64,000 bases of DNA from NCBI GenBank assembly GCA_015179045.1, contig WHUZ01000004.1, positions 248,001 through 312,000 of the forward strand, read 5' to 3'. Below the pieces are notes generated by a model. It was not told where the DNA came from and searched no databases. It saw nothing but the letters and a program-made list of their open reading frames with translations. Each line of letters opens with the position of its first letter. The stretch's first letter is position 1. Shown here in pieces: positions 21,305-32,087 of the stretch. The translations under genes and the position numbers were made by a program. This DNA comes from Kalaharituber pfeilii (lineage: Eukaryota; Ascomycota; Pezizomycetes; Pezizales; Pezizaceae).

Positions 21305-23046
21305 GTCATGGCAAGGAATACCAGACACAGGAGGCGAGAATATCAACATTACCCATTCCACCGACAGTCAGCTACCAGACTCCGTTTCGAGGTATACTCA
21401 TAATCACATTTTTTGTTAGATGCTCCAGCAAGCCAGGGGGAGGAATTCAAATCATAGTGTTACGATTCGCAATAATTCCCAATATTCCCGACAGCTAGCG
21501 AAAAATCAATCTCTACTGTTATAACCGAATACGCTTTTTTTTTTTTTTTATCATAGCGACAGAAGTTATCTGTACGATCTACCTAACGCCGATGGGAGGA
21601 TTTCATGTTGAAGATGGAGTTGAGTTCTGTCCTGAATGCCCTTGATACCACGGCAAGTATATATGTACACATGTGTTAGACAGGAGCAGCCACTTGCACG
21701 CCAGAATCAACATTTGTATGTGGAGCAATAAATACCTGTTATGTCATATGGAATAGCCGTGTGACGGAACTAGCAAATCGCAAACTTTCTTTTCTCTTGA
21801 TGGATGGATACTTACCTTCGGCACACTTGTTCTATTTGGGTTGTTTTCTGTTGTCTTAACACTCTTTTGCTTTTGGAGAGACCTTCATTAATTCATTTTA
21901 TTCTTCTAAACCTTGCTGGCAAGACATTTACTCAAGTATGACTTGAGGTTAGTTGATGGTTGCTTGGGTAGTTAGAACAATCCATCCTTTACTTATTCAA
22001 GCCATGATTGGATATAGTGAGTCCATCGTATACAAGACAGATCCTGCAGAATAGTATACACAGCGTTTATTGAGGTGCAGTAATTAAGAGTACACCATTG
22101 CACCTGTTCTCGTACCCCAGAGTTGCACTGCGGCTCACCAACTGCTAACTGGGGAATATATGTTGCAATTGTGCACGAGGAAGCCGTGCAGTGTAGAACG
22201 AACTAAGCATACTGCGAAGGCGCGCCCTCTTTAGCTCTGTGACTTGACTTGTTCTAGCAGTCTCGCCGTTCTGGTAAATGATTTGCACGTCAGACAATCT
22301 GGACTTGAGTACTCATGTAACTGTACTCCACGGACGATGATAGTCTTCGCGCGAATTGCACTCAGCACCTCTGAATCTAAATAGTTGTACTAGATATATC
22401 TACTTGCACTCTGTCAGTTTTCGCTTGGCAGCAACATATCATACACTTGCTAACCCCCGTTGCTGGCTACCACCCCGTGACTTCGGGATGGGTTTAACCG
22501 CCGTTTTCAGACGCTTGCACATATGCTCCCTAGAGATCCCCACTCGCTTCGCTTGGGGGGTCGTTATCACCTCAGGGGGAGGGACGCGCTCGCGTGTCCG
22601 CGAGGGGTTCTGAGGTGGGTTTATACAGGCTTTTTCAGACGCTTACACATACTCCCTGAGGACCACTGACATAGGCATAGGTTTGCATAATTCGCGAGCC
22701 TTTCCGGCACCCCGACTACACTTGCGGGTCTCAGATACATATATTGAATTGATGATGATTACTATCGAATGTACTGTAACGACGTCGCCAAGATCAGTCT
22801 ACGGTGTCAAATGATGTGGTATGCTTACTGCATGTAGAGCCTGCGTACACACAGTTGCCGCAAGCCCTAAAAATGGCGGAGGTCTTGGCACGAGACTACA
22901 GTACTCATGTGCCAGACTTTGGTCGGCCAGCATGTGTGTGAGCCTGCATGCTCCTGCATAGTATGAAGATAATCTCATAGATAGCTGGATACCCCAGTTG
23001 GACCAAATTCCTAATTATGCTATGATATATGCTTCAATGAGATGAT
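21305..23046. other. Intergenic; GC-rich palindrome cluster at 22470-22665
   Basis: No gene. Apart from a T tract near 21536, the notable part is a cluster of small GC-rich hairpins. Examples are CCCCACTCGCTTCGCTTGGG at about 22538 and CTCGCGTGTCCGCGAG at about 22589. A direct repeat (TTTCAGACGCTTGCACAT, about 22505, and TTTCAGACGCTTACACAT, about 22633) frames the hairpins. Confidence 0.5.
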
Positions 23047-24513
23047 ATGATGCTTGCGTGCAATGGCTTGGCTACTTCTAGAGGTGCAGGAAGAGCACTT
23101 TTTCCAATTGCAACGGCTTTGAGCTCAGGGGGTCGCGGGTTTGTCCTGGCCAAGCTTCCTGCTTATCAGTCGGCTTCGATAAGGTCTCCAGCCGTTGGGC
23201 AGCGAGCGAGAGGCTCCAAATCGAGGGTCACCACCCACTTCTTCAATCCAATCAAAGGGTCCGCTAGCTCCTGTACGAGCTGCAAGGTATCAAATACAAG
23301 GGCACACAAAGTCAGTGAAGTTGACGCATATACCCAGCGCATCAATATGGATTCTGTGAAACAGTCGAGCCAGGTTGATTCTGCAGTACAACCCGACAAG
23401 GCGAAGCAGTTAATTGCAGAAGATGTCATATATAAGGATCAGGAAAAGGAAATGGAAAGACTTAAGAGACTAGTGGAAGGGTTTGAGAGGGAGTTCGAAG
23501 TTGTGAGGAGCATTGCGCCCAGGAATGGGGAGGTGGTGAGGAGAGGAGATTTGTTGGTGCTGGATTCGAGGTAGGTGGGGTTACAGAAGCGTCAATTTCT
23601 AAGATTAATATGGAGTATCATATGCGGATAGCTTCAATCCACCGACAAAGGCGCACTTGAATATTGTCCTGGCATCACTAAAGATAGCTACTGGGACAGA
23701 CAGGGTTGTGGCATGGGATTCATCGTCACAGCTTTGGAGCGAGGAGGAGGCGAAGAACATCAAGGGGCATCCGTGTAATCGTATTTTACTCCTGCTTGCG
23801 GTACAGAATGCGGATAAAGGTTATAACTGATTTCACGGTTTGTAAACTCATCGTTACTGAATCAAATGTGGTTTCAGCTCCACAGCCTGCTTCCTTCGAC
23901 CACCGTTTAGCAATGATGACCCTTCTTGCTCATTCCCTCCTCAGGCTTCTTCCCCCAAATATCACCTCTTCCCCCCTCCCTATCGACATCGGCATCACAA
24001 AGCACGCCCGCTTCCTAGACAAGGCCGCCTCTCTCCGCTCTATATACCCCAATACCGATGACATGGTCTTCCTCACTGGATATGACACTCTCATCCGGAT
24101 TTTTGATCCGAAATACTACGGCGGGACATTGAAGCCACTGGGCAGGTTCTTTCAGGAGGGGAATAGGATACGATGTTTTTTGAGGCCGATGGGGGAGGGA
24201 GGAGATGCGGGATGGAGGAAAGAGCAGGAAGGATATGTGATGGATATTAGGGAGGGGAATAGGGAGGGGGAGGGGTGCGAGAGAGCGTGGGGAGAGAGAA
24301 TTGAACTAATTGTAAGATAGAGCGGCTTACAGTTAAATCTACCTTGTTGGTACTGATTGGCGTCGGTGTCTATAGGAACATGGGATGGACTTGCCAGTGA
24401 GCTCGACGCTGGTGAGGTCTGCAGCCAGGGCCGGCGATGCAGAGGTGTTGGGAGAAATGCTGCCAGAAGCCGTAAAGGAGTGGGTATTGGACAAGAGATT
24501 GTTTAGGGACTGA
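23047..24513 (+). CDS. POF1-type nicotinamide mononucleotide adenylyltransferase
   Basis: Exons are 23047-23570, 23632-23819, 23878-24311 and 24376-24513. Introns are 61, 58 and 64 nt (GTAGGT, GTTATA, GTAAGA donors) and phases agree, giving 427 aa from 23047 or 327 aa from ATG 23347. The nucleotidyltransferase signature SSFNPPTKAHLNIVLASL spans the first splice junction. FDHRLAMM, DIGITKH, VFLTGYDTLIRIFDPKYY and the late PVSSTLVRSAAR (ISSTxxR-like nucleotide loop) follow in family order. Yeast Pof1 makes NAD from NMN and ATP. The 327-aa form fits the usual family size. The extra 100 residues lack Asp/Glu for about the first 90 and are Arg/Ser/Ala-rich, so a mitochondrial leader or merely an open 5' leader is possible. 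A second cryptic intron (GTATCA...CCCAG, 23288-23338) also could remove part of it. Confidence 0.85.
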
Positions 24514-25058
24514 GGGCCGAACATGAGGGGCATTGCGGTAAATTGCGGTGCCGGGAACAGAGGGGGAGGCGATTGTTAGCAGATTTATCAAGACCATGAA
24601 TTTGAACGTACACTGGTGCGAGAGTTGACGTGCAGATGCAAGCCCAAATCGAGAAACGCGATACCAACGAAATACTCTGAGCGACGTTGCCGAAACAGCC
24701 CAGACTTTACCCTGAACTCTGAGCATGTGACTTGATTGCCATGCTGTTGCCCTCACGTCTTGGCGTTGACGTCCTGCTGCTTTTGCAGCCAGAGGTGTTG
24801 AGCACCTCGAACTCCTAAGGTTTGAGACAAGGCAACAAAGCTTCCCCACAAAATCGGCCGCAGTCCTGCCGATCCTGGGGCCGGAGATTCATGAAAGCAA
24901 CGCCTCTGCATGGCCGAGGGCTAGTGAGCTGTCTCAAGCACCGAAATACTGCTGCAACTGCATTCTTACGACAAGTGATACCCCTGGAGCCGGACAGTAC
25001 ATTCTGCTATATAGAGTGTTGAATAGATCTACAGCTGGATTGACAGGGCGCTTGGAAG
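24514..25058. other. Intergenic between POF1-like and palA, no gene seen
   Basis: About 545 bases holding the 3' flank of the upstream gene and the palA promoter; no element recognised. Confidence 0.5.
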
Positions 25059-28000
25059 ATGGCTGCGTCAGTATCATTAAGATTCTTACTGTCCCCGATT
25101 CTTTGAATCCTCTTTAATCGGGACCCTTGTTATTGACATCCTATGCCCCACCACCGTGCAGTGCCGATGCATTCGAAATCCCGTTCCGGCGCTCCACACC
25201 CCTCTCCCTCTCCTCCGCAATCAAAACCTACATCAGCTCCAAATATGACCAGCACCCCGACATGTTCAAGAATGACCTTGAGAGGATCGACCGGCTTCGG
25301 ACCGACGCCATCAACGTCACAGAGCCGCATGTCAGCGGACTGGCAAAGTTGGGCACGTATGCGGCGCAACTAAGGTGGATCATGGGCAAGTTTCCGATCG
25401 ATGTGGGTAGATACAGTAAGGAGATGGAAGGGATGCTGCGGGTGGAGAATGGATGGGCTAACAAATTTTATGGTATGTTTGGTGTGAGGTGGGATAGATC
25501 GGTGCAGAGTTTACATGGTACATGGCATTGGGGTATAATACACAAAGACCAGGTCAGTTCCCACCCAGGGTTTTGTATGTGAGTGAAGCTGCTGAACTGT
25601 GAGGCACCAGTCACGCAAAATAATTTACAATTTGAATGGGCAAATGTTCTATACAATCTCGCTTCCTTATACTCGAAACTTGCATCCTCCTCCTCTCACA
25701 CGACTACAGAGGGCCTAAAGATATCATGTAACTACTTCGCCTGCGCAGCTGGTGTCCTGAAGTACCTTCGGGAGCAGGTTGTTCCCGAGCTCCGCTCCTC
25801 ACCACCGGAGGATATGGACATCATGACGCTAGAATCACTAGAACAGCTCATGCTTGCGCAGTCGCAGGAGTGCTTTTGGCAGAAGGCAGTCTTGGATGGA
25901 AACAGAGATGTTATTATTGCAAGGTTGGCGGAGCAGGTTAGCGAGTTTTACAAGAGGGCAGAGGAGGCTGGAACTAAGAGCAATGCAATCTCCGCAGTAG
26001 AAATCCCCTTGAACCTACAATCCCCTTCATCTTGTTCTTACAGCTAAAAATGCTAATTTCTACTCTTTGTTTAGGAGTGGATACACCGGATCTCAGCGAA
26101 ACGCTATCACCTGGCTGGGGCTGCACAATATAGAGCAGCATGTGACTGCCTTGAAAGGTCCAAATATGGTGAAGAAATTGCAAGACTGGAAGCTGCCCTT
26201 CAGAATGTGAACAATGCAGTTGCGGAGTATAGGTATCTCAGCAAACTATATCTATCCGAACTAAAGGGGTTCCAAGCCAAGTTGACGGAGAATATCAAAC
26301 GGGCAAACAAAGACAATGATATGATATATTTAGGTGAGTGAAATCACTTCTTCCTTGATTTGTCTACCGTGACTAACCACATCCAGCCTCGGTACCCCCT
26401 GCATCTGCGCTTGCCCCGATACAAAAGGCAACAATGGCCAAAACTACTGTGCCAAAAGAGATTACAGAAGCAACCACCAACCTCACCCCTACGGGCCCTT
26501 ATGGTGCTCCATTGTTTGCCAAGCTTGTCCCGTTTGCGGTTCATCTTGCAGCTTCTATATATGCTGAGAAGAAGGATAGGCTCAATAATAAGCTCATAGA
26601 GGATTTAGAGGCTTTAACAGTGAAGCTGCACGACCTTCTCCAGTCTCTAAATTTGCCTGGATCCTTGCAAGCTCTGGAGAAGCCGCTAGGTTTACCATCA
26701 GGATTGCTCGCTCATGCAGAGGAGGTTCGCCAGCAAGATGGACTGAAAAGGCTCCTCGTGACGGTTGAAGATATATCAAAGCTAAAAGCAAATAACAAGG
26801 CCATGTATCAAGAAGCCGCAGAGATGCTTGCTTCAGAGGAAGCTAATGATAAGCAACTTCGCGAAAAACACGGCACTGTATGGTGGACTCGACCTTCATC
26901 ACGGGTGGCTGCTCCGCAGCTATTCAAGGAATTGGAAGACTATGCCGAGTATATGAAATCCGCAGACCAGTCGGACAAGCTAGTGAAAGAGAAGGTCGCA
27001 GAGCATGAGGCAGTATTGAAAGTGCTCGGTGGGGATATAAGTGGGGTGGAGGCATTTGTGCCAAATACGCAGAGGGTGAAGATGACGCCGAAGTTGGAGA
27101 GGGAGGTGTCGAGACTGAGGGAATGCCTTAATGAGGTTTCGAGATTGGAATCGAGGAGAAGGAGAAAGATTGGGGCGTTGAGAGAGAAGGCGAGGATGGA
27201 TGACATCAGTAAGTCTATGTTACCCCACTAACTCTCATATTCCTATAAGCTAACTTTCCTACTTTCTAAATAGCGACCGATCTCCTCGCTGAAACTGCTC
27301 GCATCGAGCGCGAATCCCCCATGACCAAAATTGAGCCTTACCACTTCGACACACTCTTCGATAACAGACTATCGACCCGATATTCCCCCGAGCGCAATTC
27401 CATCACCGAGGAAGCCTCCGAACAAACTCAACTATCTACTCGTCTCCGCGAAGCCAACGCCGCGTTTATCGCAGTCCGCAAACTAGATTCTAGCATTAAA
27501 GAGCGAGAGACGGCACTACAAACGCTTGAAAATGGATACTTCAAATATAGAGAGATTGTGCAGAATTTAGACACGGGAAGGAAGTTTTACAATGATTTGT
27601 CGAAGCTGGTTGGGAGGTGGACGGGGGAGGTTAAGGCATGGGTGTATGAGAGGACGGTGGAAGCAAAGAGGGTAGAGGAGGATTTAGCGGGGAGAATGGG
27701 GGTAAAGAGGATTTCGGAGAAAAGTGGTGATGGAATTGGAGGGAGTAATGGGCCGGGAACACCGAAGGCAGCAGGTCGAGGTGCAGGTGCTACGTTGTTA
27801 TCGCCGTCTCCAGTTCCTGTCCCGAAGCCCGCTACGTCAATACAGGAACCGCCTTCCCCGCCACAGACATGGCAGAAACAGCTGCGGCCGCAACATACGA
27901 ACCCCTCAGTTACTTCGCCGCAAGCCTCTACTTCCCCTCCCGCGCCACCTCCAAAACAACGCCAGCCACAATCACCACAAACTGCATATCCCTCTTCCCC

Positions 28001-28241
28001 GCCCTTGCCACCCAAGCCGCAACCACAACCGCAGCCGCAATCCCAACAGCCGCGCTCCCCACCGAAACAATCCCGTGCCCGTGCCGACGCACCAAATACT
28101 CCTCTGCCGGCCCCGGTGCCTACTCGAGCGATCCCGCCACCACAGATACCGACGCCGGGGTTGTGGGTCGGGGATGGGATGACGCCGATACGATTTGCGG
28201 GGGAGCCACCGGAGGCGAGTAGGAGGGGGTCTAAGAAGTGA
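25059..28241 (+). CDS. palA: PalA/Rim20, BRO1-domain protein of the ambient-pH signalling pathway
   Basis: Exons are 25059-25066, 25162-25406, 25508-25552, 25611-25996, 26075-26333, 26387-27208 and 27274-28241, with introns of 53-101 nt. All phases agree, giving 910 aa. The first exon is only 8 nt (ATG GCT GC), spliced to IPFRRSTPLSLSSAIK-type sequence. The BRO1 domain covers about residues 1-380: KYDQHPDMFKNDLERIDRLR, WYMALGYNTQRP (its own 45-nt exon), VTQNNLQFEWANVLYNLASL and LESLEQLMLAQSQECFWQKA. The central V domain includes PLFAKLVPFAVHLAASIYAE, LLQSLNLPGSLQALEKPLGL and GCLNEVxRLESRRR-like positions (here ECLNEVSRLESRRRRK). A Pro/Gln-rich tail follows. PalA/Rim20 binds the ESCRT-III protein Vps32/Snf7 and the YPXL motifs of PacC at endosomal sites to allow PacC processing at alkaline pH. 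GTCAGT donors (introns 1 and 3) are slightly unusual. Confidence 0.95.
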
Positions 28242-29240
28242 ATGTGGATTGGTTAGCTGGTGAAGCGAGAGCTGTTTTTTTTGATAACTAATTATTTATT
28301 TTTCTTTTTTGCGGAGCGGAATTGGTTATAGGAGGGGGTACGGGACGAGAGGGTAAAGCTTAGTTGGTGAATTTACATTGGGTTTCATGATAAAATATAT
28401 TTTTCCTGTTTTTAGTTTTGTTAGCGGACATATGTAAAGAGTTTTCCCTACGATAATGAGTAAAACCGTAGTACCACCCTGGTCACAGACCTATTGATAG
28501 TATTAGAAGCAGTTATCGCCGCTTGCACTACTGTCGTCCTACGCACTACTGCTGGTTTGCACGTTACACTGAAAAGCTTACATTCAAGCAAAAAGTCTAG
28601 GGTAATATGGAAATTTCAGCTCTCAGGAGCACGCAGCACGATATCTCGTTCAACAAGTATTGATCCCACTCGGCCTGAGTCTGTTCGGCTACACCTCGCG
28701 CCAGAGTGTACCGAATCATGGCCCGTATGCCACTTCCTTGTCCTTTTATTCTTTACTGGTGTCGCTAAAACCTGACACTTTTCGTCCGGTATAGCAAGGT
28801 TAGAATAAAATGCTGGGCAGACAGGGAGGTGATAAAATTTTGCAAAATTAAATAATTACTGCAATAAGAAATGAACGAAGTAAACATCAACTTGTTCACA
28901 TACCCAGCCAAATACATCAATATGCGTCGCTCACAAAATCCAGAAAAATGTCGGGCCATCAGTGAGATTGAGAAGCACTAAATATGTAAATGTCGACTAG
29001 AACCAAAGTATGCTAAAGAAAGGTTAATTAAATTTGGTAAACATTTTCGAGATAAATTGGTAAGATTACTGTACTTTACCTTAACCTTGATATCATAAGT
29101 ATCTAATCTATTATTTTAGGCTGAGCAGGAACTGTATCTACTTTGTCAGATATTTTGAAACAGAGTGATAAGCGGTTGGCAACTAACCTTGGAAATGGGA
29201 CATGGAAAAAAGAAGCCCATTTTCCATTACCTGAACAACA
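28242..29240. other. Intergenic; fragment of the 48.9-kb MITE family
   Basis: No gene. At about 28784-28816 the sequence CGTCCGGTATAGCAAGG with TTAGAATAAAATGCTGG is the inverse of part of the MITE at 48962-49382 (TTTTATTCT...CCTTGCTATACCGGACG near 49296-49338). It is therefore a relic of the same pogo-type family. Confidence 0.5.
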
Positions 29241-29987
29241 TTATAGCAAGTGATGGTTAGCAGCGGTAGCAACGGCAAGGACAGCATCCTCTTTCTCCAG
29301 CTCCTGAACTATGCTGAACAGACAGTCCCTCCACTGAGTGTACGCATCCTCTTCCCGAAGCCCCTTCTTGACAAAGCCGTTCAAGATCCCCGTGGTAACT
29401 TGATAAATCCCTGGGTGGTTTGTCTCCCACAGCAACGACCGTAGCCGTCGCGCCGCCACCTTGAACGCGGCGTGGGTCGGCTTGAACCGCTGTAGTAGCT
29501 CTTCAAATGCGTCCGTCTCAGAGATAATATGGGTCTTCTTGTATAACCCGACCTCGAGTGGGTCGGTACGCTTCCAGTGCTTGAGGGGGTCGTTAGGCGG
29601 GAACGCCTTCTGGAAATACGCAGCATGAGAGTTATCAATTCCTTTGGCATCAGGAGGGACGGCAGGGACAGGATATAAACAAAGCATCAGCAAGACATAT
29701 AAGAATGATTCGAGGTCATGGCGGTAGCGATGCTCGTCGCGACCGGTAAGGATATTAATAGCCATGTAGGGGTATGTTCCCGTACGGTCATTGGCGCCGG
29801 AGGCAACCAGCACAGGAAATTCGATAGCATGATCGAGGTCATGAGGCATCCATGTAGAGCTGGTATGCCGCCGGTTTAGGGGTGTCTGGTGTGGTTGCTG
29901 CCAAGGTATAGCACACACGCAGTTGCCTAAGCAGTAACTGGCCTCCCGACCGAGAGGCCTTCCATACCACCACGCTCCTACTCCCAT
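29241..29987 (-). pseudogene. FunK1-type fungal kinase, C-lobe fragment
   Basis: The minus-strand frame contains DLDHAIEF (the DFG-region equivalent), then NDRTGTYPYMAINIL and EHRYRHDLESFLYVLL, the hallmark run of the fungal FunK1 kinase family (seen in many basidiomycetes and some ascomycetes). It continues to FEELLQRFKPTHAAFKVAAR and the stop at 29241. The ATP-binding lobe, catalytic lysine and HRD loop are absent upstream, where only a Gly/Ser/Arg-rich, non-kinase reading (to about 30050) remains. The fragment therefore cannot be an active kinase. The kinase-derived part starts about 29855. It lies next to DNA-transposon debris, which fits a copy captured or broken by rearrangement (inference). 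Confidence 0.65.
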
Positions 29988-31538
29988 ACCTCCCCCCTAG
30001 CTCCCCCTGCACTGATCCACTCCCGCTCCCCATTGCGCTCAATCTTCTCAAATACTCATCATGCTACACATACTTATCATGCTATGCTGCCACCACGCTT
30101 GCTATACTTCATGACATGCATATGAATACATGCTTATCATGCTTCTAAGTCACTGCCGTATGCATAGCCTCTCGAAATCGCCTAGTTCCCTTAACCAGAA
30201 ATTTCCCGAGTTTGTGGAATTCTGCCTCGCGGAGGAGAGCCTTCACGCAGTCCTCTGCTAGCGATGCTTGACACTGTTTTCAGAAAATAGAATAGGTCAT
30301 ATTGCAGTGCGTGTATTTCATAGCTATGTGTGTTGCATAAATATACGGGTGCTAATGCTGCAGCACTTGCGCAATACTTGTTCTGAATGTCACCTGCAAT
30401 TGTGCCAGGTGATAGGATCGGTGATGGACCTCCGTGGCATTGTGATTACTAACTGCCTTCGGGGGATTGCACATTGTGCAAATGGCCGTAGATTGCGTAG
30501 ACATTTTAGACGTATGTACATGCGAGATTGCTATGGGTCTCGTATAAATATACTGGCCCTGGTGGTACGGCACTCGCAGTACACTCTTCCTCACTACTAG
30601 AGGCAATAAGGGGTAAAATATCATCTAGAATATTGTTAGAAAGTTATTATTTACCAATATTAAAGAATATAAGTAAATTTGTAGATCTCTAACCTTCTGT
30701 ACAGTCGTGGAGCCGACACTGCTTTTGTACTAGTCTTTTGAAGCCATGGCGTCAATGTGGAAGAGTCATCCGTAATAATTGATCTTGTACTTTGCAGGCT
30801 TCCGAAATCATTTAACTCTCTTAACCAGAAATTATCTGAGGAGCTAGTTGCATTCTGGAAGCTGAGTCGATGCATACAAATCGTCGCCCAACACTCTTGG
30901 AAATAGACTGAACAGGACCTCTTCCTAAAATTTCAGAATCGTACGGTATGTCTTTGTGAACTCGCTGATAGTGCTTTCTAAGCGTACTCTTCCTAAGCCC
31001 GGCATAATTGCATTTTTGACAGAGGAGGCCGTACTCTATAGGTAGCAGAGGAATTGGGTTTTGCTTATGATCTTCAAAATAATAATAGTTAATAATAGAG
31101 CCATAACAGTGGAATGCTAAGTAGCCATACTAGGGTGCGTATGCAAAAGTCTTCGGGACTATGCAGTATAAGGCAAAGCATTTTACCAACCCTTGGAGTC
31201 ACGGCATGCATCTGTTCCGGGCCACTCATTTCGGAAGACTTGTCCATTACTGGCCCGGGCCACTGAATCAGTGGCTGATTCACTACTGGCCTGGGCAGTT
31301 CATTTCGTGACACTCGCTTGAGCCGCTTGAGCGCTCGCTTGAGCTCTCGCTTATCATTACTGGCCTGAGGCTGGCGGTTCATTCCGTGATGCTCGCTTAA
31401 CATCGTGATCAAAGCGCTTGTACAAAGATCAAAGCACTTAGATAGTGAGAAGATTCTATTGCTATGGACTATTTTGTATAATTCATTTGATATTGTTTAT
31501 TTTTTCAAGTATTTAAAGCTCAGTTCAAGGACCTGAGG
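29988..31538. other. Intergenic with short duplicated coding-like motifs and Ser/Leu-rich repeats
   Basis: No intact gene. Two stretches, about 30180-30255 and about 30805-30905, share CTTAACCAGAAATT and read SLNQKFPEFVEF and SLNQKLSEELVAFW on the plus strand, so both may derive from one lost coding sequence. At about 31230-31400 there are repeated blocks (ATTACTGGCC, GGCGGTTCATT/GCAGTTCATT, GCTCGCTTGAG). Confidence 0.4.
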
Positions 31539-31841
31539 TACCGTATTAACTCACTTAAGAGGCAAAACACAAACGCGCGCTAGTGCAGTCTTGGCAAGCC
31601 TCTTGGCGCCAGTGCGCGTGTACCCCCAAGTATGCACAGGCACGATCTCAACATAATAGAGATTGATATTCAGAAGGATCTGACCACAGAAACAGGAGAC
31701 TGGATCAAGGCGATGAATAGACTGGCTTTTGGGTGCTGGAGTGTAGTTTCCTTTCCAGTGATTAGTGATACTGAGGATGATGGGCCTGAATATGATTTCC
31801 GTTGGCAAGCAGATGAGTATTAGAGGAAGAGAAGGAGATAC
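31539..31841 (+). mobile_element. Internally deleted pogo-like element end (terminal repeat plus transposase C-terminus)
   Basis: It begins TACCGTATTAACTCACTTAA, followed by the ACGCGCGCTAGT and CAGTCTTGGCA blocks shared by all terminal repeats in this hub. It then jumps to a segment (about 31743-31841) reading SFPVISDTEDDGPEYDFRW and a stop, the C-terminal end of the same transposase as at 33269-33367. The catalytic part is missing, so this is a non-autonomous deletion derivative or a broken copy. Confidence 0.65.
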
Positions 31842-31984
31842 TACCGTATTAACTCACATAAGAGCAAGAAATCAAACGCGCGCTAGTTCGGTCTTGGCAA
31901 ACCTTTCAGCGCCAGTGCGCGTGTATCACGCACGGGCGCATAATGATTCCCGAATTACCGCGATGCTAACCTCAACACCACGAT
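31842..31984 (+). repeat. Left terminal repeat of the pogo-like element
   Basis: TACCGTATTAACTCACATAA, then the CGCGCGCTAGTTCGGTCTTG and GCGCCAGTGCGCGTG blocks and CGAATTACCGCGATGCTAAC. This 140-bp unit directly precedes the transposase gene and recurs almost unchanged at 34213-34352. Confidence 0.75.
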
Positions 31985-32087
31985 GGATCTGAGCACAGAA
32001 GTAGGAGACGGGATCAGGGGAGTAAATAAACGTTGTGGAGTGTTAATGAAATCATCATTATACCATAGGTACCTATACTGGAGCATC

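Noticed and set aside
22356..22613. 85-codon ORF across the palindrome cluster
   Set aside because: It follows GC hairpins and repeats and has no motif; composition is explained by the palindromes.
27587..28222. Several alternative-frame ORFs over the PalA C-terminal region
   Set aside because: Shadows of the Pro/Gln-rich PalA tail.
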